From contig NZ_VEDF01000001.1 of the NCBI RefSeq assembly GCF_007677725.1, positions 513,457 to 577,456 of the forward strand: a stretch of DNA of 64,000 bases, given 5' to 3'. Position 1 is the stretch's first letter. Every line of letters begins with the position of its first letter. Made by a program: the position numbers and the translations under genes. Source of the DNA: Pseudomonas sp. URMO17WK12:I11. Its GTDB lineage: Bacteria > Pseudomonadota > Gammaproteobacteria > Pseudomonadales > Pseudomonadaceae. Below the pieces are notes generated by a model. The model ran no database searches, was not told where the DNA came from, and saw nothing but the letters and a program-made list of their open reading frames with translations. Shown here one piece after another: positions 7,093 through 15,154 of the stretch.

Positions 7093-9000
7093 ATGCAGCG
7101 TTCGATAGCCACCGTGTCCTTGAGCGGCACTCTGCCGGAGAAGCTCGAGGCCATCGCCGCCGCCGGTTTCGACGGCGTCGAAATCTTCGAGAACGACCTG
7201 CTGTACTACGCCGGCAGTCCGCGTGAAGTGCGGCAGATCTGTGCCGACCTGGGCATCGCCATTTCCCTGTTCCAGCCCTTTCGCGATTTCGAAGGCTGCC
7301 GGCGCGAGCGCTTGCAGAAAAACCTCGACCGGGCCGAGCGCAAGTTCGACCTGATGCAGGAGTTGGGCACCGACCTGGTGCTGGTGTGCAGCAACGTGCA
7401 GGCCGACGCCCTGGGCGAGGAGCAGATGCTGGTGGACGACTTGCGCCTGCTTGCCGAACACGCCGGCAAGCGTGGCCTGCGCATTGGCTATGAAGGCCTG
7501 GCCTGGGGCCGCCATGTGAACACCTATCAGCAGGTGTGGAACCTGGTACGCCAGGCCGACCACCCGTCGTTGGGGGTGATCCTCGACAGCTTCCATACCC
7601 TGTCGCTCAAGGGCGACCCGACTGCCATCGCTGACATTCCTGGCGACAAGATCTTCTTCGTGCAGATGGCCGATGCGCCGATCCTGAACATGGACGTGCT
7701 GGAGTGGAGCCGGCATTTCCGCTGTTTCCCTGGCCAAGGTGAGATGGACCTGGCCGGCTTTCTCGCGCCGATCCTGAGCACCGGCTATCGCGGCCCGCTG
7801 TCGCTGGAAATCTTCAACGATGGCTTCCGTGCCGCGCCGCCACGGCAGAATGCTGCCGATGGTCTGCGCTCCTTGCTGTACCTCGAAGAACAGACGCGCC
7901 TGCGCCTGGCCCAGCAGGGCACCAGCCTCGAGCCGGGAGTACTGTTCAGCCCACCGGCCGCCAGTGCCTACGAAGGGGTGGAGTTTCTCGAGTTTGCCGT
8001 CGATGAGGCAGTCGGCGCGCGCCTTGGCGGCTGGCTCAAGCGCTTGGGCTTCGCCGAGGCCGGCAAGCACCGCAGCAAGGATGTGCGCCTGCTGCGTCAG
8101 AACGATATCAACATCGTGCTCAACGCCGAGCCCTATTCGTTCGGCCATAACTTCTTCGAAGCCCACGGTCCGTCGCTGTGCGCCACCGCCTTGCGGGTCA
8201 AGAACGAGCAGGCCGCGCTGCAGCGCGCCACGGACTTTCGCGGTCAGCCGTTTCGCGGCCTGGTTGGCCCTAACGAGTGTGAAGTGCCAGCGGTGCGCGC
8301 ACCCGACGGCAGCTTGATCTACCTGGTCGAACAGGGCAAGCAGGGGCCGTCGTTGTACGACACCGACTTCCGCCTCGACGCAGCCGCCATGCCCAGCGGC
8401 GGGCTGCAGCGTATCGACCATATGGCTCTGGCATTGCCGGCCGAGGCGCTGGACAGCTGGGTGCTGTTCTACAAGAGCCTGTTCGATTTCGCTGCCGACG
8501 ATGAAGTGGTGCTGCCTGATCCCTATGGCCTGGTCAAAAGTCGTGCCCTGCGCAGCCACTGCGGCAGCCTGCGTCTGCCGTTGAACATTTCCGAGAACCG
8601 CAACACGGCCATTGCCCACGCCTTGTCCAGCTACCGTGGCTCGGGCGTGCACCACATCGCGTTCGATTGCGCGGACATTTTCAGTGAAGTGGCGCGAGCC
8701 AAGGAGTCAGGGGTGCCGTTGCTGGAGATCCCGCTGAACTACTATGACGACCTGGCGGCGCGTTTCGACTTCACCGACGAGTTCTTGAGCGAGCTTGCTT
8801 ACTACAACGTGTTGTACGACCGCGATGCCCAGGGCGGCGAACTGTTCCACGTCTACACCGAGCCCTTCGAAGAACGTTTCTTCTTCGAGATCATTCAACG
8901 CAAGGGTGACTACGCCGGCTATGGTGCGGCGAATGTCGCCGTACGCCTGGCGGCAATGGCCAAGCGGCGCAGCGGCGCGGTGCGCAAACCGGTGTTGTGA
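7093..9000 (+). CDS. quiC: 3-dehydroshikimate dehydratase fused to an HPPD-like domain
   Basis: This 635-residue cytosolic enzyme converts 3-dehydroshikimate to protocatechuate in quinate/shikimate catabolism. Residues 1 to about 285 form a TIM-barrel dehydratase; the metal ligands known for the P. putida enzyme are at E134, D165, Q191 and E239. Residues from about 300 to the end form a 4-hydroxyphenylpyruvate-dioxygenase-like (VOC) domain with candidate iron ligands in RIDHMALAL, SGVHHIAFDC and GGELFHVYTEP. The fusion and total length equal P. putida QuiC. The ATG at 7093 follows AAGGAA; an upstream GTG/TTG-type extension (7057) is not supported. Its product joins the route also fed by pobA in this window. 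Confidence 0.93.
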   Translation: MQRSIATVSLSGTLPEKLEAIAAAGFDGVEIFENDLLYYAGSPREVRQICADLGIAISLFQPFRDFEGCRRERLQKNLDRAERKFDLMQELGTDLVLVCSNVQADALGEEQMLVDDLRLLAEHAGKRGLRIGYEGLAWGRHVNTYQQVWNLVRQADHPSLGVILDSFHTLSLKGDPTAIADIPGDKIFFVQMADAPILNMDVLEWSRHFRCFPGQGEMDLAGFLAPILSTGYRGPLSLEIFNDGFRAAPPRQNAADGLRSLLYLEEQTRLRLAQQGTSLEPGVLFSPPAASAYEGVEFLEFAVDEAVGARLGGWLKRLGFAEAGKHRSKDVRLLRQNDINIVLNAEPYSFGHNFFEAHGPSLCATALRVKNEQAALQRATDFRGQPFRGLVGPNECEVPAVRAPDGSLIYLVEQGKQGPSLYDTDFRLDAAAMPSGGLQRIDHMALALPAEALDSWVLFYKSLFDFAADDEVVLPDPYGLVKSRALRSHCGSLRLPLNISENRNTAIAHALSSYRGSGVHHIAFDCADIFSEVARAKESGVPLLEIPLNYYDDLAARFDFTDEFLSELAYYNVLYDRDAQGGELFHVYTEPFEERFFFEIIQRKGDYAGYGAANVAVRLAAMAKRRSGAVRKPVL

Positions 9001-9108
9001 AACTGCAGGGGTGAAGTAGCGGCATCTGTTTAGCCAGCCGCAGGGATGGGCGGTGTCGCGGCAGCGACCTTGATGAGGTCAGTGCTGCCGCGCAACCTCA
9101 TGCGTCGA

Positions 9109-9357
9109 TCAGCGACGCAGCAAGCGGCTGACGACCAGCGCCAGGCCCGCTGCCACTGCCAGTGCAGTCAGCGGCTTTTCGCGCACGAACGTCGAGACGT
9201 TATCCAGTGCATCGCCGTAGGCTTTGGTGACCTGGCCCGAGGCCTGACGTGCGTCGCCTTCCGCTTCCAAGGCCGGGTCGCCCAGCCATTCACCGGCAAC
9301 GCTTTGTGCCTTGCCAGTCAACTTGTCTGCTACGCCTTCGATCTGTTCACGCTTCAT
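9109..9357 (-). CDS. CsbD-like / DUF883-like small stress protein with membrane anchor
   Basis: An 82-residue protein. The N-terminal half (MKREQIEGVADKLTGKAQS...) resembles CsbD general-stress proteins. The C-terminal half, VREKPLTALAVAAGLALVV then SRLLRR, resembles the tail anchor of the YqjD/ElaB family, which tethers ribosome-associated proteins to the inner membrane. GGAAGG precedes the ATG. It is isolated between quiC and the TetR gene. A stress-related role is inferred from the family only. Confidence 0.75.
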   Translation of the reverse strand: MKREQIEGVADKLTGKAQSVAGEWLGDPALEAEGDARQASGQVTKAYGDALDNVSTFVREKPLTALAVAAGLALVVSRLLRR

Positions 9358-9537
9358 AGGGCTTTACCTTCCGTTAAAAGCTAATGGGCACAAGGTTAGG
9401 GCGCAGGCTTGTGGCGATAGTTCAAAACCCTTCGCACGCTTTTCCTGAAGTGTCGCTGCGCCATGGGCAACGCTTCCCTGCGCAGGCGCAGTCACGGATA
9501 ATCGCCCGCTAATTCCAAAAATACTCCGTGAGCCCCC

Positions 9538-10209
9538 ATGACCAACCCCGTAGCCCCCCTCAGCCCGCCTGAACCCTCGGCTACGCGCCAACCGCGCAAG
9601 AACAACCCCGAGAAAACCCGCGAAGACATCCTGCAGGCGGCGATCAACGAATTCGTCCAGCAGGGCCTGGCCGGCGCGCGCGTGGACGCCATTGCCGAGC
9701 GCACGGCGACGTCCAAGCGCATGATCTATTACTACTTCGGCAGCAAGGAACAGCTCTACGTCGAGTGCCTGGTCAAGCTGTACGGCGACATCCGCAAGAC
9801 CGAGCAGAGCCTGGACCTGGAGTCGCTGCCGGCCGAGCAGGCCATTCGCCGGCTGGCCGAATTCACCTTCGATCACCACGATCGCAATGTCGATTTCGTG
9901 CGCATGGTCTGCACCGAGAACATTCACTACGGTGAATTCGTCAAGAAGTCACCGGTGATCCGCGAGATGAGCAGCCTGGTCCTGCAAGCGCTGGGCAGCA
10001 CCCTGGCCCGGGGCGTGGAGGAAGGAGTGTTCCGTCCTGGCATCGAAGTCATCGACCTGCACATGCTGATGAGTTCGTTCTGCTTCTATCGGGTCTCCAA
10101 CCGCCATACCTTCGGCGACATCTTCCAGATCGACCTGGCCGCCGAGCAGGTCAAGGCACGCCATCGGCAGATGATCTGCGAGGTGGTGATGAGCTACATC
10201 CGCGCCTAG
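9538..10209 (+). CDS. TetR/AcrR-family transcriptional regulator
   Basis: A 223-residue TetR-family repressor. A proline-rich leader (about residues 1-25) is followed by the DNA-binding domain: TREDILQAAINEFVQQG is helix 1 and TSKRMIYYYFGSKEQLY contains the recognition helix and the family-typical YYYFGSKEQL. A C-terminal ligand-binding domain (about residues 95-223, TetR_C_33-like) follows. Its position just beyond quiC suggests it may control the quiC/MHS-transporter promoters. That link is inference from proximity. Confidence 0.85.
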   Translation: MTNPVAPLSPPEPSATRQPRKNNPEKTREDILQAAINEFVQQGLAGARVDAIAERTATSKRMIYYYFGSKEQLYVECLVKLYGDIRKTEQSLDLESLPAEQAIRRLAEFTFDHHDRNVDFVRMVCTENIHYGEFVKKSPVIREMSSLVLQALGSTLARGVEEGVFRPGIEVIDLHMLMSSFCFYRVSNRHTFGDIFQIDLAAEQVKARHRQMICEVVMSYIRA

Positions 10210-10212
10210 GGC

Positions 10213-11220
10213 TCATTCGCCCAGGCGCTGTTCGCGCGAGGGTGGGTAGCCGAAATAGGCGGCGTAGCATTTGCTGAAGTGCGACACCGAGACGAAGCCG
10301 CAAGCCACCGCCACTTCCATCACCGACAGGTCTGAGTACTGCAGCAGGCGACGGCTCTTGGTGATGCGCAGCTCCATGTAGTAGCGCCGTGGCGAGGTGC
10401 CAAGCTGGGCCTGGAACAAGCGGTCGATCTGCCGTCGCGAGCGGCCGCTGTAGGCGGCCAGCTGATCCAGGCTCAGGGTTTCTTCGAGGTTGTTCTCCAT
10501 CAGCTCGACGATGGTGCGCAGGTGCAGGCTCATGGACTTTTTCGCTCCCGGGCCTACCTGGCGGTAGCGTGCGCCTGAGAACGACAGGATTTCCTCCACG
10601 CCCTCGGCCAGGCCATCGCCATACAGGCGCCGTACCAGGCCCAGCATCAACTCCATGGCACCGTTGGGGCTGGCTGCACTGAGGCGGTCGCGGTCGAGGG
10701 TGAAACTCGATGGGGTAATACGCGTCTGTGGGCTGCGTTCGGACAGGCTGGCGCGCTGCTCGGGGTGAATGCTGCACCCATAGTCGTCGAGCACGCCGGC
10801 GCGGCCGAGGAACCAGGCGCCGTTCCACAGGCCGCCCAGGGCCATGCCATGGGCGGCGCAGTCAGCGAGCAGGCGATCGAGCTCGGGGTATTTCAATGCG
10901 GTGCGCAAGCCGCCGCAGACGATCAGCAAGTCCAGGCCCTTGAGCTCCTCGGCGCACAGTTCGGTGGCCACCAGCTCCAGGCCAAGGTCGCTGGTCACGC
11001 GGTCGCCGCTGAGCGCCAGCGGCGTGAAGTGAAAGCTGTCGGCGCGCAGCAAATTGGCGGTGACCAGCACGTCCAGGGCGACGGTGAAGCTGGCCATGGA
11101 AAAGTGCTCGAGCAGAATGAAATCCACTCGATAGGGCGCAGCCGGATTGTCGCTACTGGCCTTGAGCCGCAGCATGTTGCTGGTACTGGTTTTCTTGCTG
11201 AACTGACGTGGAATGGCCAC
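10213..11220 (-). CDS. GlxA-family AraC-type transcriptional regulator
   Basis: A 335-residue regulator with an N-terminal DJ-1/PfpI-like (class I glutamine amidotransferase-like) domain (about residues 25-190; GLDLLIVCGGLRTALK and GGLWNGAWFLGRAGVLDDY) and a C-terminal AraC helix-turn-helix pair (about residues 225-330; LSLDQLAAYSGRSRRQIDR and CGFVSVSHFSKCY). This architecture is shared with GbdR, ArgR and CdhR of Pseudomonas, which sense nitrogenous metabolites. The GTG at 11220 is preferred because ACGGAG lies eight bases upstream; the frame is open to 11322. It ends four bases from the TetR gene, tail to tail. Target unknown. Confidence 0.85.
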   Translation of the reverse strand: MAIPRQFSKKTSTSNMLRLKASSDNPAAPYRVDFILLEHFSMASFTVALDVLVTANLLRADSFHFTPLALSGDRVTSDLGLELVATELCAEELKGLDLLIVCGGLRTALKYPELDRLLADCAAHGMALGGLWNGAWFLGRAGVLDDYGCSIHPEQRASLSERSPQTRITPSSFTLDRDRLSAASPNGAMELMLGLVRRLYGDGLAEGVEEILSFSGARYRQVGPGAKKSMSLHLRTIVELMENNLEETLSLDQLAAYSGRSRRQIDRLFQAQLGTSPRRYYMELRITKSRRLLQYSDLSVMEVAVACGFVSVSHFSKCYAAYFGYPPSREQRLGE

Positions 11221-11464
11221 TCTGGACTCCGTTTCCTGGCGTGCCAGCAGAGTGTGGGGGCAGCGTGAGGTAAAGACAATCTCTGCCAGAGGCGTGTCGT
11301 GCCCGATGTCGTAACCGGGCAAGTGGCCGGCCGTATGCCCGACTATCCGTCCGTTGACCTCGCCCGAACAACAAACCCTTTACCGCTCGGCTTGTTGGCT
11401 AAACTCAAAGGAACCACTGCGGCCGGCGGCGGCCAAAGCGGTACATGCCATTGGGAGAATGCAC

Positions 11465-11677
11465 ATGGAAATCGGAACGATCTGGATCATTGTCGCGGCC
11501 TTGATCATCCTGCTGGAGATCTGGGCCATCTGGCACATCATCGGCAGCGAACGCCGCGCCGAACGCAAGATGTTATGGATCGTGTTCGTGGTCTGGGTAC
11601 CGATCGTGGGCTTGCTGGCCTGGGCCGTACGCGGGCCACGGGCGGCCAAGGGGCGGGCAGTGCTGGAAGAAAAGTGA
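11465..11677 (+). CDS. Small PLDc_N-domain membrane protein
   Basis: A 70-residue protein with two transmembrane helices (IWIIVAALIILLEIWAIWHI and LWIVFVVWVPIVGLLAWAV) separated by a charged turn (SERRAERK). This is the layout of the phospholipase-D-nuclease N-terminal (PLDc_N) domain found alone in many bacteria, without catalytic function on its own. GGGAG lies seven bases before the ATG. It is freestanding. Confidence 0.7.
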   Translation: MEIGTIWIIVAALIILLEIWAIWHIIGSERRAERKMLWIVFVVWVPIVGLLAWAVRGPRAAKGRAVLEEK

Positions 11678-11722
11678 GCCCAGGCGTATCAGGTGCGCGG
11701 CACTCGATACGCCCGTACAGTC

Positions 11723-12037
11723 TCAGGACAGGCTGAACGCGATGGCCGAGCCCAGGCCGTCGACCATCAGGCTGCCGCGAAACCTGATTCGCGACAGCAC
11801 CTTCAGATCGCGCAGCTCATCCTTGATCCGTTCACTGACCAGTTTCTGCGCCTGGGTGATCCTGCCGGCCAGGGTGCTTCGATTCAGCTCCAGCTCGCCG
11901 AGCAGAGTGGTCTCGATGTGTTTGATGGTTTCCCACTCGACGCTGCGCAAGCGGCGCCGCGCATCGCGTGCGGCGTCCTCGTCGCTGTCGCTGCAAGGGC
12001 TTACGGTGTAGGCGAGCTGAAATGAATACAGTGCCAT
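11723..12037 (-). CDS. Conserved hypothetical protein
   Basis: A 104-residue soluble, highly charged protein (MALYSFQLAYTV... EWETIKHIETTLLGELE...). The N-terminus looks like a beta strand and the rest is predicted amphipathic helix (about residues 20-85). AGAGGAA precedes the ATG at 12037; an upstream in-frame start at 12094 lacks support. I recognise no domain. It may be a Pseudomonas-specific protein. Confidence 0.6.
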   Translation of the reverse strand: MALYSFQLAYTVSPCSDSDEDAARDARRRLRSVEWETIKHIETTLLGELELNRSTLAGRITQAQKLVSERIKDELRDLKVLSRIRFRGSLMVDGLGSAIAFSLS

Positions 12038-12326
12038 GGTCGTTCCTCTTATCAGGTGCCTGTGTTGGCTGTACTGGCCTCCATGCCGGGGCACTGAATG
12101 TAAACAGCCAAGCGGCTACTGCCTACACACGTGATGTCTAGTGTCGCTGTAGGTCGTGGGAAGTTTCTGGCTCCACGAAGCGGGGCACAGCGCCAGCGCT
12201 CAATTGAAAGTGGTCGATTAGCGCACGCATTGGCTTGCCCGCGGTGCACGCCGGTACGAATGAACTTCCTCAAGTCGTCGTATCTCTTCTAGAATCGGTG
12301 CTGTCGCACCTTCCCCTGGCGCAGCA

Positions 12327-13232
12327 ATGAGCCGCGCCGCCGTCGAGACCGCCATGAGTTCCAGTACCCCGCTGTCCGGAGTCAACCAACCCCTGCGTGG
12401 CATCGCCCTGGTGGTGGTGGCGACGTTTCTGTTCGCCAGCCACGATGCGCTGTCGAAATTCCTCGGTGGGCTGTACCCGATCGTCATGGTGGTATGGGCG
12501 CGGTACGTCGTGCATACGCTGCTGATGGCCGGGATTTTCCTGCCTCAATCCGGCCTGAACGTACTGCGCACACGCCGCCCGCTGTTGCAAACCCTGCGCG
12601 CCCTGAGCCTGCTGAGCACCAGCCTGTTGTTCACCACAGGCCTGCAATACCTGCCACTGGCCGAGGCTACCGCGGTCAACTTTCTTGCACCGGTGCTGGT
12701 CACCGCACTGTCGGCGCCGCTGCTCAAGGAACGGGTGACGCCGGGGCAGTGGCTGGCGGTGGTGCTTGGATTCATCGGCGTGGTGGTGGTGGTGCACCCA
12801 GGCGGGGCGATGTTCACCCCGGCCATTCTCTTGCCTTTCGGCTCGGCATTGGGTTTTTGCTTCTACCAACTGCTCACGCGCATTCTTTCCGCCTACGACA
12901 GTCCCACCACCAGCAACTTCTACGCGGGGTTGTGCAATACCGTGGTGATGAGTGCGCTGGTGCCGTTTTTCTGGGAGGTGCCGCGCTGGGAGCATGCCTT
13001 GCTGATGCTGGCCTTGGGCGGCTTTGGCATGAGCGCACACTTGTTGCTGACCCAGGCCTTTCGCCACGCTGCGCCCGCGCTGCTGGCGCCGTTCAGCTAC
13101 TGCCAGATCGTCTTCGCCGGGCTGCTGGGCTTGTTGATCTACCGTCAGGTACCGGACAGCGCCAGTCTTTTGGGCATCGCCATCATCTGCTTGAGCGGCC
13201 TCGGGGCGGCCTGGATGCAGCGCAAGCGCTGA
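12327..13232 (+). CDS. EamA/DMT-superfamily transporter
   Basis: A 301-residue inner-membrane protein with ten predicted helices in two EamA repeats (about residues 25-155 and 165-295). Typical sequences are FASHDALSKFLGG in helix 1 and EATAVNFLAPVLVTALSAPLLKE at the end of the first repeat. Such proteins export amino acids, nucleosides or other metabolites; the substrate is unknown. Start choice is uncertain between ATG 12327 and ATG 12354, neither with a strong ribosome-binding site. It converges on the GNAT gene. Confidence 0.85.
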   Translation: MSRAAVETAMSSSTPLSGVNQPLRGIALVVVATFLFASHDALSKFLGGLYPIVMVVWARYVVHTLLMAGIFLPQSGLNVLRTRRPLLQTLRALSLLSTSLLFTTGLQYLPLAEATAVNFLAPVLVTALSAPLLKERVTPGQWLAVVLGFIGVVVVVHPGGAMFTPAILLPFGSALGFCFYQLLTRILSAYDSPTTSNFYAGLCNTVVMSALVPFFWEVPRWEHALLMLALGGFGMSAHLLLTQAFRHAAPALLAPFSYCQIVFAGLLGLLIYRQVPDSASLLGIAIICLSGLGAAWMQRKR

Positions 13233-13255
13233 GCGATGCTTGCAGCGCCGCCGTT

Positions 13256-13789
13256 TCAGGCAGCGGGTGCAACCGGCAAGCGCCGATAGAGCGGGCGCGG
13301 CGTGCTCGGGTCGAGCTCGGTCAGCTTGCAGCCGGCGCGGTGGAAACCGGCGCGTTCGGCCAGGCGCTGACTGGCCAGGTTGTCGATGTCGGTGGTTAGC
13401 CATACCGGCGCCTCGACCGCGTCCAGCAGGCAAGTCAGTGCTTCGCGCATTAGCCCCTGGCCTGTGCTGGCCTGGCTGGCCCAGTAGCCAACCTCGTATT
13501 CACCCTGGCCGGGCCGCAGGCCGAGGCAGCCGATTACCTCGCCGCTGCCAGGGGCCAGGACGAAGAAGCGTTTTTCCTTGTCTGGCTGAAGAAATTCTTC
13601 GGCGCTCAGCTGCAGGCTGTCGACCACTTCAGCCAAGCTCCAGTTCGGCTTGGCCCAGGCGAGAAACGGTTGGTGCAGGTCATAGCTGTCGAGCAGCGCC
13701 TGCTGCAACTGCTGGGCGAATGCGACGGCTGGACGCACCAGCATCGTGCGGGCGGTCGATAGGGTACGGGGCAGGGTGGGATAGGGCAT
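13256..13789 (-). CDS. GNAT-family N-acetyltransferase (RimJ/RimL-like)
   Basis: A 177-residue acetyltransferase fold: VIGCLGLRPGQGEYEVGYWA forms strands 2-4, and ASTGQGLMREALTCLLDA is the acetyl-CoA-binding Q/R-x-x-G-x-G/A motif A. The pattern LTTDIDNLASQRLAERAGFHRAG marks the protein-acetylating RimJ/RimL branch. It lies 270 bases downstream of the RHS gene in the same direction but after that gene's terminator. Nothing suggests it is an immunity protein. Confidence 0.8.
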   Translation of the reverse strand: MPYPTLPRTLSTARTMLVRPAVAFAQQLQQALLDSYDLHQPFLAWAKPNWSLAEVVDSLQLSAEEFLQPDKEKRFFVLAPGSGEVIGCLGLRPGQGEYEVGYWASQASTGQGLMREALTCLLDAVEAPVWLTTDIDNLASQRLAERAGFHRAGCKLTELDPSTPRPLYRRLPVAPAA

Positions 13790-14005
13790 TGCGGGCCTTC
13801 CTGGCGGCTGATCGGGATGTAAGCATAATACCTATGCCGCTTGGATGGGCCTGCTTGGCACGCTAAGGAGAACTGCTGAATCGTACGCGCTTCGACAAGC
13901 GCGTAAAAGTTTATGCCGCGATGGCCTCGCTGGCTGTTGACATGCCTATAGGTAGCGGCTTTAGCAAGCAAAGCCTCAAGAGAGGTACTCTTTAAATAAT
14001 GCTAT

Positions 14006-14041
14006 AAGAAAAAAGTGCCCGGTATACACCTGGGCACTTTC
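14006..14041 (-). terminator. Intrinsic terminator of the RHS operon
   Basis: On the minus strand a stem AAAGTGCCC/GGGCACTTT with an 11-nt loop is followed by TTTTTT-rich sequence (14006-14016). It sits about 16 bases after the stop codon of the second RHS gene, so the operon ends there and any gene further downstream would need its own promoter. Confidence 0.85.
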
Positions 14042-14056
14042 GGTAATGAGTATTGA

Positions 14057-15154
14057 CTACGGAACTTGCCTAACGCCTTTTGTATAATTAACGATATCGT
14101 TTGCCGAGTAGATCGCTGCGAGTTTCATGTCGTACAACATTTTCGGCGTATTTGGCGGGGCGATCAATGACGCTGTGCCGCGGCAGAACATTCCATTGAC
14201 TGTGTTGTAACGATGGCCGTTCAATTCCAATATGTTCAAGATTGAGTCGAATGATGCCGCTCCGTGAACTTGCAGGTAGTCGAAGCTGTAGGAATTTGCG
14301 ATTCTTGCAATCGCTGCGTGAAAAAGATCTGTTGGTTTTCCTGCGAGCGCGGGCAACTCAGTGGCCACGTCGGCAGCGCTTAGCTCGGAAATAATGTAGT
14401 TGGGAACCACACTGGAATAAATCCGCTCTGACGGCTTGCTCACGCCCATCAGGACGCTGTCATAGCTTTTTCCCAGCATCATTGCCTTAAGCCCCTCGCG
14501 CGTATAGAAGTGAACTTCGGGGGCGACTGTGGTGCCAAAGTATTCTGGCACATCTGCTCCTGCGGGTCCTCCTCGTTTGAGTCCATCGACGCGTGTGCCA
14601 TGGCCATTGATGAACAACCCTTTCGAGTTCTGTACGGAGTGAAGCGTGAAATTTTCACCATGGAGGGACAGCAGTGGGTATGCCCCGCCAGGTAATGTCG
14701 CATGTCCTCGCTCTAACACATTCTTAATAGGGGAGCCAAATGCCTTCGATAAGTTTCGCAGTTTTCTCATTTCACGGATTGATCGAATGCCTTTGACTGC
14801 CTTTCTTCCGGCACTTAACAGTGCCCTGCCTGCCTTGACAAGGCCCTTGCCGGACATGTCGATAAGATCAACGGCCAGGCTCGCCCAGCCTAGTTTTTCA
14901 GAGAGCGCTGGGTTATCGCGCTGCGTGGCCAGGGCCGCCGCTCCCAGTCCGAACCCTAAAAGGCCGAAGCCCAGCATCAGTGCGCCTGCTGCACCACCGG
15001 TCATAACGGATAATCCGACGATCAGCAAAGTGCCGTAAACCAGTAGCACCCATTCCCACCATGCAGCAGGCTCATGATGCGGTGGCTTGGTGTCGCGAAT
15101 CATCTCATCTAGAGACGCCAGACTGACTGACTCTTCGCGGCGGCTGATCATGAT
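14057..15154 (-). other. C-terminal cargo domain of the RHS protein (candidate effector)
   Basis: This is the 365-residue segment after the DPSGR core. It starts with a polar stretch, then a strongly hydrophobic double segment (about residues 1129-1175 of the protein, WWEWVLLVYGTLLIVGLSV plus a glycine-rich second helix), a basic helical linker, and a C-terminal alpha/beta-looking domain from about residue 1250. The last part carries GLFINGHGTR with H1282, LQVHGAA with H1394 and VNGMFCRGT with C1421. It recalls the poorly understood Stv-type 'putative adhesin' domains of Pseudomonas RHS proteins and, in motif pattern, clan CD cysteine peptidases. No enzymatic class can be assigned with confidence. 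Confidence 0.5.

Noticed and set aside
6910..8655. A long minus-strand frame (581 codons) opposite quiC
   Set aside because: It is a mirror frame produced by GC-rich codon use. The plus strand encodes a complete, recognisable enzyme with all ligands.
13606..13971. A 121-codon minus-strand frame downstream of the RHS cargo as an immunity gene
   Set aside because: It is Pro/Arg/Ser-rich, overlaps the GNAT gene in another frame and lies beyond the terminator. It is a shadow frame.
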